Of a stretch of 8,756 nt of DNA, positions 1 to 6,433 are shown one piece after another; the stretch's first letter is position 1, and each line of letters starts with the position of its first letter. Where the stretch lies: assembly GCA_023145315.1 (NCBI GenBank), contig JAGLEA010000185.1, positions 1 through 8,756 on the forward strand, read 5' to 3'. Source of the DNA: Psychrilyobacter sp. (GTDB taxonomy: Bacteria; Fusobacteriota; Fusobacteriia; Fusobacteriales; Fusobacteriaceae). Made by a program: the position numbers and the translations under genes. The notes below the pieces were generated by a model. The model did not search any database, had not been told where the DNA came from, and was given only the letters and a program-made list of their open reading frames with translations.

Positions 1-485
1 CCAGTTCTTTTTTCCCCTAAGTATATCTCTTCATTATATCCTAAACTATCATTTTCACTTATTAATTTAAAAAAGTCTAATAATCTTCTAAACTTTTCCT
101 CCTTATTTTCACCTTTAATCATTGATGATACAGCTATAGCACCTGCATTGATCATAGGGTTATATGGTTTTTTTATATTTGCCGTTTCCAATCTAATCAT
201 GGAATTAAATGCATCCCCTGTTGGTTCTGTTCCCACTTTTGAAAAAACATATTCCGATCCATGGTCTAACATAGCTAACATAAGAGCTAGTGGTTTTGAT
301 ACACTCTGTATTGTGAATTTTTTACTACACTCTCCTACAGAAAAAATATTACCAGTTTTATCTACTATACAAATTCCAATATCTGTTTTAATAGCTTTAT
401 CTAATCCTGGTATATAATTAGCTACTACTCCTTTTTTTGTCTCTTCTCTATTTTTTTCTAACAATAATTCTAATAATTCTTTCAT
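1..485 (-). CDS. glsA: Glutaminase, N-terminal part (cut by window edge)
   Basis: Hydrolyses L-glutamine to glutamate and ammonia in the cytosol; a serine-dependent glutaminase of the beta-lactamase-like fold. The first 161 residues are in the window, against about 305 for the family, so the C-terminal half lies beyond the left edge. What is seen: the nucleophile motif QSVSK with Ser61 and Lys64 (equivalent to Ser66/Lys69 of E. coli GlsA), then GTEPTGDAFNS (85-95), and NPMINAGA (109-116), where Asn113 matches the substrate-binding Asn117 of E. coli. The start is ATG at 485, preceded by GAGGGGG with a 4-nt gap. An out-of-frame ATG lies just upstream of that site and is not used. It is divergent from the PhnA-like gene across 218 bp. 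Family assignment is firm; substrate specificity is inferred from the family. Confidence 0.93.
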   Translation of the reverse strand, partial: MKELLELLLEKNREETKKGVVANYIPGLDKAIKTDIGICIVDKTGNIFSVGECSKKFTIQSVSKPLALMLAMLDHGSEYVFSKVGTEPTGDAFNSMIRLETANIKKPYNPMINAGAIAVSSMIKGENKEEKFRRLLDFFKLISENDSLGYNEEIYLGEKRT

Positions 486-563
486 TTTTCCCCCTCATGA
501 ATACGAGTTATTTTTAAATATTTCTATCTTTAAAGTCAATAAAATATACGATTAGTCACTAGT

Positions 564-594
564 ATTATAATAACATATTTATTTATTATTTCAA
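564..594 (-). promoter_or_regulatory. Candidate glsA promoter
   Basis: On the minus strand TTGAAA (594-589) is followed by a perfect TATAAT (569-564). The gap is 19 nt, slightly long for a sigma-70 promoter, and would give a leader of roughly 70 nt. A second possibility nearer the gene is TTGACT (539-534) with a poor -10 (TAAAAA) 17 nt on. The -35 overlaps an inverted repeat at 577-605. Confidence 0.45.
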
Positions 595-605
595 AATAAA
601 TAAAT
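577..605. repeat. AT-rich perfect inverted repeat between divergent genes
   Basis: ATTTATTTATT (577-587) is repeated as its exact reverse complement AATAAATAAAT (595-605) around a 7-nt centre. If a 2-nt bulge is allowed the match extends by GTT. It covers the candidate glsA -35 and lies about 40 bp upstream of the PhnA-gene -35, a position suitable for an operator. With no G or C in the arms, chance similarity in such AT-rich DNA is a real alternative. Confidence 0.4.
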
Positions 606-642
606 GTTTATATATAAAAATTATAGGACTTAATCAAAATGG

Positions 643-671
643 TTGAATTTTCTTGTATTTCAGTATATAAT
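643..671 (+). promoter_or_regulatory. Sigma-70-type promoter of the PhnA-family gene
   Basis: TTGAAT (643-648) and a perfect TATAAT (666-671) are separated by 17 nt, the ideal distance. Transcription would begin near 678, giving a leader of about 26 nt that contains little more than the Shine-Dalgarno site. This is the clearest promoter in the window. Confidence 0.7.
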
Positions 672-689
672 TAGCTTAATAAAAATAGT

Positions 690-695
690 AGGAGA
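690..695 (+). promoter_or_regulatory. Shine-Dalgarno site that decides the start of the PhnA-family gene
   Basis: AGGAGA ends at the A of an upstream in-frame ATG (695), so that ATG overlaps the ribosome-binding site and cannot be served by it. The next ATG, at 704, is 8 nt downstream, a normal distance, and gives the N-terminus usual for the family (Met followed closely by LPNCPKC). Confidence 0.8.
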
Positions 696-703
696 TGAAA
701 ATT

Positions 704-1042
704 ATGAAAACTTTACCAAATTGTCCAAAATGTAACTCAGAATACACATACGAAGATGGAAACCTTATGATTTGTCCTGATTGTAGCTATGAATGGAATC
801 CAGAGTTATTAGCAGAAGAAAATGCTGATAAAATATTTAAAGATAGTAATGGAAATGTCTTAATAGATGGAGATACCGTATCTGTAATTAAAGACCTAAA
901 AGTAAAAGGCTCTTCTCTAGTTGTAAAAAAAGGAACTAAAGTTAGAAATATTAGATTAGTTGATGCAGATCACGATATTAAATGTAAAATTGACGGTATT
1001 GGATCTATGGAATTAAAAACTGAATTCGTTAAAAAAATATAG
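704..1042 (+). CDS. yjdM: Zinc-ribbon protein of the PhnA/YjdM family
   Basis: Small cytosolic protein of 112 residues, the same size as E. coli YjdM (formerly PhnA). The N-terminal zinc ribbon has Cys7, Cys10, Cys24 and Cys27 (CPKC and CPDC). The C-terminal PhnA domain (about 44-112) carries the hallmark stretches DGDTVSVIKDLKVKGSS (56-72) and CKIDGIG (94-100). Despite the old name, the E. coli protein is not an established phosphonoacetate hydrolase and its role is unknown. No phosphonate genes lie nearby. The start at ATG 704 is chosen over ATG 695 because of the Shine-Dalgarno position. It has its own promoter (643-671) and ends in a hairpin terminator at 1043-1081, so it is probably monocistronic. 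Family call firm, function unknown. Confidence 0.92.
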   Translation: MKTLPNCPKCNSEYTYEDGNLMICPDCSYEWNPELLAEENADKIFKDSNGNVLIDGDTVSVIKDLKVKGSSLVVKKGTKVRNIRLVDADHDIKCKIDGIGSMELKTEFVKKI

Positions 1043-1081
1043 AAAAAAAGTGGAAATCAAAATTTGATTTCCACTTTTTTT
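1043..1081. terminator. Bidirectional intrinsic terminator between convergent genes
   Basis: A near-perfect hairpin: GTGGAAATCAA (1050-1060) pairs with TTGATTTCCAC (1064-1074). Seven A residues on the left flank and seven T residues on the right form a U-tract for either direction. It begins directly after the stop of the PhnA-family gene (1042) and lies 8 nt beyond the stop of the convergent AIM24-family gene (1090), so it can serve both. Confidence 0.9.
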
Positions 1082-1089
1082 CTTAACCT

Positions 1090-1872
1090 CTAATCACCAT
1101 CTCCACCTAGAATCCCTCCTAAGATACCTCCCATTATAGCTCCACCCATAACTTTTCCACTACCACTTTGGTCTTCCTTCCCTCCTGATGCAGCAGATAA
1201 TCTCTCAGCTAATTTAGATATCGGCATAGACTGTATATATACAGTCCCTGGTCCTTCTAAAGTAGCTAAAAATAATCCCTCTTTACCAAACATAGCATTT
1301 TTAAATCCTCCTATAAATCTAATATCATAATCTACACTAGATTCAAATCCTACAACACACCCAGTATCCACTCTTAATGTTTCCCCTGACCCTAACTTTT
1401 TTTCAATTATAGTACCACCTGCATGGATAAATGCCAAACCATCTCCAGTTAATTTTTGAAGTATAAATCCCTCTCCTCCAAAAAAACCTGCTCCTAACCT
1501 TTTTGTAAAAGCTACATCTATATCTATTCCATTAGCTGAACATAGATATGAATCTTTCTGACATAGAAATTGTCCATTAAATTTTGTTAGATCTATAGGT
1601 ATTATTTGCCCTGGATATGGTGCTGCAAATCCAACTTTTGATTTTCTATTTCCCTCATTTAAAAATGTTGTGATAAAAAAACTTTCTCCAGTTATCATCC
1701 TTTTAAATCCACCGAATAAGCCACCCTTATTCTTTGTTTGCATCTCTATCCCATCTTCCATATAGGTCATAGCTCCTGCTTCTGCTCTTACTCCTTCCCT
1801 AGGATCTAATTCTATCTCTACTAATTGTATTCCATCACCTTTGATTTCATAATCTATTACATCTGATGCCAT
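1090..1872 (-). CDS. AIM24 / TIGR00266-family protein
   Basis: 260 residues, typical of the TIGR00266 group within the AIM24 family (named after a yeast mitochondrial protein). Bacterial members have no settled biochemical function. Matches to the family include AEAGAMTYM (30-38), GGLFGGFKRMITGESFF (50-66), AFIHAGGTI (147-155) and VDTGCVVGF (168-176), a beta-rich body with repeated Gly-rich turns. The last 30 residues are unusual: a Ser/Gly/Lys linker and then GGAIMGGILGGILGG (243-257) with small residues at regular spacing, possibly a membrane-associating glycine zipper (inference). There is no signal peptide. The start is ATG 1872, 6 nt after a perfect AGGAGG (1884-1879). It is separated from rph by a terminator, so it is probably transcribed alone. 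Confidence 0.9.
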   Translation of the reverse strand: MASDVIDYEIKGDGIQLVEIELDPREGVRAEAGAMTYMEDGIEMQTKNKGGLFGGFKRMITGESFFITTFLNEGNRKSKVGFAAPYPGQIIPIDLTKFNGQFLCQKDSYLCSANGIDIDVAFTKRLGAGFFGGEGFILQKLTGDGLAFIHAGGTIIEKKLGSGETLRVDTGCVVGFESSVDYDIRFIGGFKNAMFGKEGLFLATLEGPGTVYIQSMPISKLAERLSAASGGKEDQSGSGKVMGGAIMGGILGGILGGDGD

Positions 1873-1906
1873 ATTAATCCTCCTAAAATTTTATTTATTA
1901 TATATA

Positions 1907-1940
1907 TTTATATAATTCCATAACTATACTGAAGAGTCAA
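1907..1940 (-). promoter_or_regulatory. Possible promoter of the AIM24-family gene
   Basis: TTGACT (1940-1935) is a good -35, just downstream of the rph terminator. The -10 is unclear: AATTAT sits at 17 nt, and TATATA/TATAAA (1914-1907) at 20 to 22 nt. A promoter is expected here because the upstream operon terminates at 1954-1989, but the exact element is uncertain. Confidence 0.35.
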
Positions 1941-1953
1941 ATTAAACTTATTT

Positions 1954-1989
1954 AAAAAGACTTCTAAATTTAATTAGAAGTCTTTTTTT
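1954..1989 (-). terminator. Intrinsic terminator of the lpx-msbA-rph operon
   Basis: A 14-bp perfect stem (1954-1967 with 1974-1987) around a 6-nt loop, core GACTTCTAA. On the minus strand it is followed by TTTTT, and it has an A-run at its 5' side. It begins 2-3 nt after the rph stop codon (1992-1990), marking the end of the long minus-strand operon. Confidence 0.88.
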
Positions 1990-2718
1990 CTATCCTCTTG
2001 CTATTGCTTCATCTTGCATTACAAATAATTCTTCAATTCCTTTTTCTGATAGATCTAATAATTCATTTAATTCTTTTCTTGTAAATGTAGTTTCCTCTCC
2101 TGTACCTTGTACTTCTACAAATTTAAGATTAGAATCCATAATTACATTCATATCTACATCTGCACTCGCATCCTCTGTGTATTTAAGATCTAACATAGGA
2201 GTTCCTTTTACTACTCCTACACTTATCGCTGCAATGTTTGATACTAATGGTGACTCTTCTAATTTCCCAGTTTTAATTAGCTTGTTTATAGCTATAGCTA
2301 GTGCCACATATCCACCAGTTATAGATGCTGTTCTTGTTCCACCATCTGCTTGGATAACATCACAATCTATCGTTATACTTCTTTCTCCTAATTTTTTCAT
2401 ATCAAGAGATGCTCTTAATGATCTACCTATTAATCTTTGAATTTCCATTGTTCGGCCACCTAATTTACCCATAGAAGCCTCTCTTCTATTTCTATCCTCA
2501 GTTGCTCGTGGTAGCATAGAGTACTCTGCACTCAGCCATCCTTTACCTGTCTTTTTTAAAAATCTAGGTACACGTTCACTAACAGATGCAGTACAAATTA
2601 CTTTTGTGTTTCCCATTTCTATTAATACTGATCCCTCTGCATGGATAGTGAATCCTGTAGTTATTTTAACATCTCTCAAATCACTATTTGTTCTATTATC
2701 TTCTCTCAATTTACACAT
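1990..2718 (-). CDS. rph: Ribonuclease PH
   Basis: A phosphate-dependent 3'-5' exoribonuclease that trims tRNA 3' ends and takes part in rRNA turnover, as a ring-shaped hexamer in the cytosol. 242 residues, full length for the family (about 240-245). One RNase PH domain with AEGSVLIEMGNTKVICTASV (27-46), GWLSAEYSMLPRAT (60-73), GRTMEIQRLIGRSLR (88-102) and DGGTRTASITGGYVAL (125-140). Arg89 and Arg129 correspond to the phosphate-binding arginines 86 and 126 of B. subtilis RNase PH. The acidic run D177-D189 carries the metal-binding aspartates. It is not fused to an RdgB-type pyrophosphatase, as happens in some species. Start ATG 2718 lies 6 nt after AAGGAG (2730-2725). It is the last gene of the operon, 24 nt after the msbA stop, with a terminator directly behind it. 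Confidence 0.97.
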   Translation of the reverse strand: MCKLREDNRTNSDLRDVKITTGFTIHAEGSVLIEMGNTKVICTASVSERVPRFLKKTGKGWLSAEYSMLPRATEDRNRREASMGKLGGRTMEIQRLIGRSLRASLDMKKLGERSITIDCDVIQADGGTRTASITGGYVALAIAINKLIKTGKLEESPLVSNIAAISVGVVKGTPMLDLKYTEDASADVDMNVIMDSNLKFVEVQGTGEETTFTRKELNELLDLSEKGIEELFVMQDEAIARG

Positions 2719-2742
2719 ATATTTCTCCTTCTAATTTAAAAT

Positions 2743-4512
2743 TTATTTTATCTCTGTTTCTTCTTCACCAAATTGTGTTTCGTATAATTTTTTATAAATC
2801 CCACCATGAGTTATTAACTCATCATGACTTCCTATCTCTGCTATTTCACCTTTTTCCATGACTATGATCTTATCTGCATTTACGATTGTTGACAATCTAT
2901 GAGCTATTACAAATGTTGTTCTTCCAACCATTAAGTTTTCTAAAGCATCTTGTACTAGTCTCTCAGATTCTGTATCTAAAGCTGAGGTAGCTTCATCAAG
3001 TATCATAATCTCAGGATTTTTTAGGAGTGCCCGTGCTATTGCTATTCTTTGCTTTTGTCCACCAGAAAGTAATGTCCCACGTTCTCCTACCTCTGTATCA
3101 TATCCATTTTCAAACTCTTCTATAAAGTTATGTGCATTTGCCATCTTAGCAGCATTTATTACCTCTTCATGAGTAACATCTCTTGCTCCATATAGAATAT
3201 TTGAATAGATAGATCCACTAAATAAGAATGTTTCTTGTGGCACTATTCCAATATGATCTCTTAATGCTTTTAATTTAAAATCTTTAATATCAGTTCCACC
3301 AATTGTAATACTTCCACTTTCAATCTCGTAAAATCTAGGGATAAGATTAACCATTGTTGTTTTTCCACTTCCACTTCTACCTACAAAAGCTACTATTTCT
3401 CCTGCTTTACCCTTAAAACTTACATTATTTATAGCATAATCTAAATCTTTTCCATACTTAAATTTAATTTTATTAAATTCAATTTCTGGTTTTAAATTAT
3501 TATATTCTATAGCATCCTCTTTTTCTATTACTTCAGATACTTCGTCTAATAACTCCATTACTCTGTCTGCTGATGGTAGTATTGACATTAATTCACTACC
3601 TCTTTTTATTACTTTTTTTAAGGGTTCAAACATCAATCCTAGTGCTGTTAAGAAAGACACTAGATCTCCTGCTGTAAAACTACTATCTGTTATAACTTTA
3701 TGCCCACCATAGAGTAATACCGCTACTGTAAGAGCTGTAGTTACTACTTCATTTATTGGTGAAATTCTTGCTTCTATTTTTTTATTTCTATATTCTGTAT
3801 TAAGTACTTCCATATTTTTGTCTTCATATTTTCTTATCTCTTCTTCCTCAGTTGCAAAAGCTTTTACAACTCTAATTCCAGATAAAGATTCCTGTATAAG
3901 AGAGTTTAATTCTCCCCTTTGATCTTGTCGTTTTCTAGCTGTTTTTTTGATTTTTTTTAGAATTTTTTTGATAGCCATCATCATTCCTGGCAATAAAACT
4001 AAGGTCATTAAAGCTAAAATCAGGTCTATTCTAAATAGCCCTATAAGCAAAACTAAGACTGTTAAAAATTCTGGCAAGATTTGAAATGCCATAAATCCTA
4101 TCTTTCCAAGATTTGACGAATCTCCACTAAGTCTTGCCATGATCTCACCTTGAGGTGTTTTATCAAAATATGAATGACTTAACTTATGTAGATGTCTATA
4201 GATATCTTGTTGTATATCTCTTACAACTAATCTTGTTGTATACGAAGAGTAGATCTCTTTGTAATACATTGCTAATCCTTTTATTACTGTTGCTGCTATT
4301 AATCCACCTGACACTACTTTCAACATATTTAAATCTTTAGCTATTAAGACATCGTCCATTAGGTACTTTGATAAGAATGCAGGTAATGCTTTTGTTATTG
4401 AAACAACTAAAGATAATAATACTATCAATACAAATCTATACTTATAGTGCATTCCATAATCAAACATCTTTTTTAATGATGAATTTTTTACATCTATTTT
4501 TTTATTCTTCAT
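2743..4512 (-). CDS. msbA: MsbA-type lipid A exporter (ABC transporter, membrane and ATPase domains fused)
   Basis: An inner-membrane ABC exporter, 589 residues (E. coli MsbA has 582), expected to act as a homodimer. The N-terminal membrane domain (about 25-310) has six hydrophobic spans, near 27-42, 66-86, 141-160, 161-181, 256-272 and 283-299. The ATPase domain (about 345-580) is intact: Walker A GRSGSGKTT (378-386), Q-loop Gln426, signature LSGGQ (482-486), Walker B IMILDE (502-507) and switch His538. Related half-transporters export many substrates. The MsbA call (flipping core-lipid A across the inner membrane) rests on its place directly after lpxB. The ATG at 4512 is preferred over an in-frame TTG at 4524, because the TTG lies in front of and within the ribosome-binding site GGAGGG. 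A Lys-rich loop near 181-195 is encoded by three closely spaced A7-A8 runs. Confidence 0.9.
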   Translation of the reverse strand: MKNKKIDVKNSSLKKMFDYGMHYKYRFVLIVLLSLVVSITKALPAFLSKYLMDDVLIAKDLNMLKVVSGGLIAATVIKGLAMYYKEIYSSYTTRLVVRDIQQDIYRHLHKLSHSYFDKTPQGEIMARLSGDSSNLGKIGFMAFQILPEFLTVLVLLIGLFRIDLILALMTLVLLPGMMMAIKKILKKIKKTARKRQDQRGELNSLIQESLSGIRVVKAFATEEEEIRKYEDKNMEVLNTEYRNKKIEARISPINEVVTTALTVAVLLYGGHKVITDSSFTAGDLVSFLTALGLMFEPLKKVIKRGSELMSILPSADRVMELLDEVSEVIEKEDAIEYNNLKPEIEFNKIKFKYGKDLDYAINNVSFKGKAGEIVAFVGRSGSGKTTMVNLIPRFYEIESGSITIGGTDIKDFKLKALRDHIGIVPQETFLFSGSIYSNILYGARDVTHEEVINAAKMANAHNFIEEFENGYDTEVGERGTLLSGGQKQRIAIARALLKNPEIMILDEATSALDTESERLVQDALENLMVGRTTFVIAHRLSTIVNADKIIVMEKGEIAEIGSHDELITHGGIYKKLYETQFGEEETEIK

Positions 4513-4516
4513 TTTT

Positions 4517-4522
4517 CCCTCC
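4517..4522 (-). promoter_or_regulatory. Shine-Dalgarno site that decides the msbA start
   Basis: GGAGGG (4522-4517) is followed after 4 nt by ATG at 4512. The longer reading frame opens at TTG 4524, which overlaps this site, so that start would have no ribosome-binding site of its own. The protein begins MKNKK. Confidence 0.85.
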
Positions 4523-4540
4523 AAAAGAAATTCAACCTTT

Positions 4541-5605
4541 TTATTTCAAAAAAAACTTAGCATATTTAGAAATAATATCTTTTCCTCCTAAACTTACTAT
4601 AATTTCACTTATTTGCTCCTCAAAATAAACTTTATTCCCCTCTATATTTTCTATAGCGTCTAATATATTTGTGGCATTACAATCTCTTTGTAGAAGTTCT
4701 CTATATACTTCACGATTTAATGCTAAATTTGGTAGTGAAACATATTTTAATTTTAATATATATCTAGCTATAAAACCTGTTAACCAGTCAATTTTATAAA
4801 CTACTACACCTGGTACTCCTAATAAAGCTAACTCTAGGATAACAGTTCCTGAGGCTGCAATAGAGTATTTTGATCTTTTTGCTACCTCTGATAGAGAGCC
4901 TTCATCTACAATTTCTAAATTTTTATATTTTCCTAACTCTAAATCCACCCATTCTAGATGCTCTTTTTTAGCTAACTTTAATATGAATTTTTCATTTGGT
5001 TTTTTTTCTATAACCTCTACCATTATAGGTAGTAAATTCTGAACCTCTTTTTTTCGACTTCCTGGTAATAAAAGTATAGATTCTCCACGATCAGTTACTC
5101 TCGTATATTTATCTAAAAAAGGATTCCCATAATATATTATATCAATATCATGCTTTTTATAAAATTCTACTTCCCATGGAAAAATAGCAACTATGTGATC
5201 AACTTTACGTAGTTTTTCTACTCGTTTTTCACCCCATACCCATACTTTAGGAGGTATATAATAATAAATTTCTATATTTGGGATCTCTTTTTGTAAGACT
5301 TCCATAAATTTTAGATTAAAACCACCATAATCGATCAATACTACTTTAGTAATCTCTTCTTTTTTTATAAATTCTACATATTCATATAGTTTTTTCTTTA
5401 GATAACTATATTTTTTTATAGCTTCCCAAAAACCCATTACAGCTAGCTCATTTATATCCTGTATAACAGTAACACCAGCATCTTTAGAGTGCTTTCCTGC
5501 TACTCCAAAAAAACTGGCATTATCATCTAGTTCTTTCATTGCACTTACAAGGTATGACAGATGAAGATCTCCAGAGATCTCACCTGTAGAAACAAAATAC
5601 TTCAT
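4541..5605 (-). CDS. lpxB: Lipid-A-disaccharide synthase
   Basis: A peripheral inner-membrane glycosyltransferase (GT19) that joins lipid X to UDP-2,3-diacylglucosamine, giving tetraacyl disaccharide 1-phosphate and UDP. 354 residues, shorter than E. coli LpxB (382). Conserved landmarks are GEISGD (8-13), YYIPPKVWVWGEKRV (115-129), PGSRKKEV (181-188), ASGTVILELA (251-260) and SLPNLALNRE (290-299). Glu9, Asp92, Arg184 and Asn293 align with E. coli Glu15, Asp98, Arg201 and Asn316. Variations from the usual proteobacterial text are IDYGGFN for IDAPDFN and YGNP for the usual GHP-type loop. ATG 5605 is preferred over an in-frame GTG at 5623, which overlaps the Shine-Dalgarno site. It lies 24 nt after lpxI and 28 nt before msbA. 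Confidence 0.95.
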   Translation of the reverse strand: MKYFVSTGEISGDLHLSYLVSAMKELDDNASFFGVAGKHSKDAGVTVIQDINELAVMGFWEAIKKYSYLKKKLYEYVEFIKKEEITKVVLIDYGGFNLKFMEVLQKEIPNIEIYYYIPPKVWVWGEKRVEKLRKVDHIVAIFPWEVEFYKKHDIDIIYYGNPFLDKYTRVTDRGESILLLPGSRKKEVQNLLPIMVEVIEKKPNEKFILKLAKKEHLEWVDLELGKYKNLEIVDEGSLSEVAKRSKYSIAASGTVILELALLGVPGVVVYKIDWLTGFIARYILKLKYVSLPNLALNREVYRELLQRDCNATNILDAIENIEGNKVYFEEQISEIIVSLGGKDIISKYAKFFLK

Positions 5606-5610
5606 GTTTT

Positions 5611-5615
5611 CTCCC
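5611..5615 (-). promoter_or_regulatory. Shine-Dalgarno site that decides the lpxB start
   Basis: GGGAG (5615-5611) is 5 nt before ATG 5605. The alternative in-frame GTG at 5623 is upstream of it and would put the ribosome-binding site inside the coding region. Starting at 5605 gives MKYFVSTGE, which fits the usual short lead-in to the GExSGD motif. Confidence 0.85.
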
Positions 5616-5629
5616 TTTTTCACTTCTTG

Positions 5630-6433
5630 TTATATTTTTACTCCTACAATAAAAATATTATTTTCATTAGCTAATTTTATACACTTTTCACGATCTAAAA
5701 ATAGCATCCTATTTGATTCAGCAACTATACCTTTTCCATTTATAGAGATTATTTTTTTTATAGTGTCTAGACCAATCGCCGGTACATCTACCCTCATATC
5801 TTGTTGTGGTCTAGACATCTTTACTAATATGCAATCATCTCCTACATATTCATAGGCCCTCTCTATAGTCTTATCAGTTCCCTCTATCCCTTCTAAGGTA
5901 ATTATAGCTTCATCTTTACATACCACACATTGCCCAGCATCGATAGTTGCCAAAGCTTTAGCTCCTTCTATTCCAAGTTTTATTGTTTTTAAATCTACTT
6001 TACTCGGATTTCTTTTGGTATATATTTTATTACTAAACATCATATCTTTCATTAGATGGTTTTGAGGTAAAACTTTTATTCCATTTAATCTAAATAGTGA
6101 AATAATACCAAATAAAAGAGTTTCATCTTTCTTATCTGGCATTTTTTTTAGGAGCTCTTCTCCTACTTCATCTAATTTAAGATCATTAAATAATATTTTT
6201 TTTTCAACTTTCCCTAACATCACCATCTTATTAATATTATTCTCTAAAAGGTATAACAATATTTTTTTCATCTCTCCCACATTCATTTGAACATAGTTAG
6301 AATGAGTCTTTATTTTTTCTGATACTGTATCAAATAACCCTATTGGATATGGATCTATACCATATTCATTTGCTGATTCTAAAAATTTAACTGGAAGATC
6401 TCCATTTCCTACGATTACAGCAATTTTATCCAT
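5630..6433 (-). CDS. lpxI: UDP-2,3-diacylglucosamine pyrophosphatase, LpxI type
   Basis: Cleaves UDP-2,3-diacylglucosamine to lipid X (2,3-diacylglucosamine 1-phosphate) and UMP, the step done by the unrelated LpxH in E. coli. 267 residues, as usual for LpxI (DUF1009 family, characterised in Caulobacter). The N-terminal domain opens with IAVIVGNGDLP (4-14). The C-terminal domain has IDAGQCVVCKDEA (164-176), EGIEGTDKTIERA (181-193) and KMSRPQQDMRVDVPAIG (205-221). The aspartates there (212, 216) lie in the region holding the catalytically important aspartate of Caulobacter LpxI. The start ATG overlaps the lpxA stop (TAATG), with a GGGGG-type ribosome site 11 nt upstream inside lpxA, which suggests translational coupling. 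The gene contains an A9 run (6204-6196). Its place between lpxA and lpxB supports the function. Confidence 0.95.
   Translation of the reverse strand: MDKIAVIVGNGDLPVKFLESANEYGIDPYPIGLFDTVSEKIKTHSNYVQMNVGEMKKILLYLLENNINKMVMLGKVEKKILFNDLKLDEVGEELLKKMPDKKDETLLFGIISLFRLNGIKVLPQNHLMKDMMFSNKIYTKRNPSKVDLKTIKLGIEGAKALATIDAGQCVVCKDEAIITLEGIEGTDKTIERAYEYVGDDCILVKMSRPQQDMRVDVPAIGLDTIKKIISINGKGIVAESNRMLFLDREKCIKLANENNIFIVGVKI

Noticed and set aside
148..417. Plus-strand open frame of 89 residues
   Set aside because: It is antisense to glsA, whose frame carries the conserved glutaminase motifs. The plus-strand frame has no ribosome site and no recognisable domain.
3942..3969. Cluster of T7-T8 runs as a possible terminator inside msbA
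   Set aside because: On the transcribed (minus) strand these are A runs encoding a Lys-rich loop, and there is no GC-containing hairpin beside them.
4155..4628. Two plus-strand frames with hydrophobic, Leu/Ile-rich translations that could pass for small membrane proteins
   Set aside because: They lie opposite the msbA start region and the msbA-lpxB junction. Their hydrophobicity is a by-product of the opposite strand's A-rich codons, and no ribosome site is seen.
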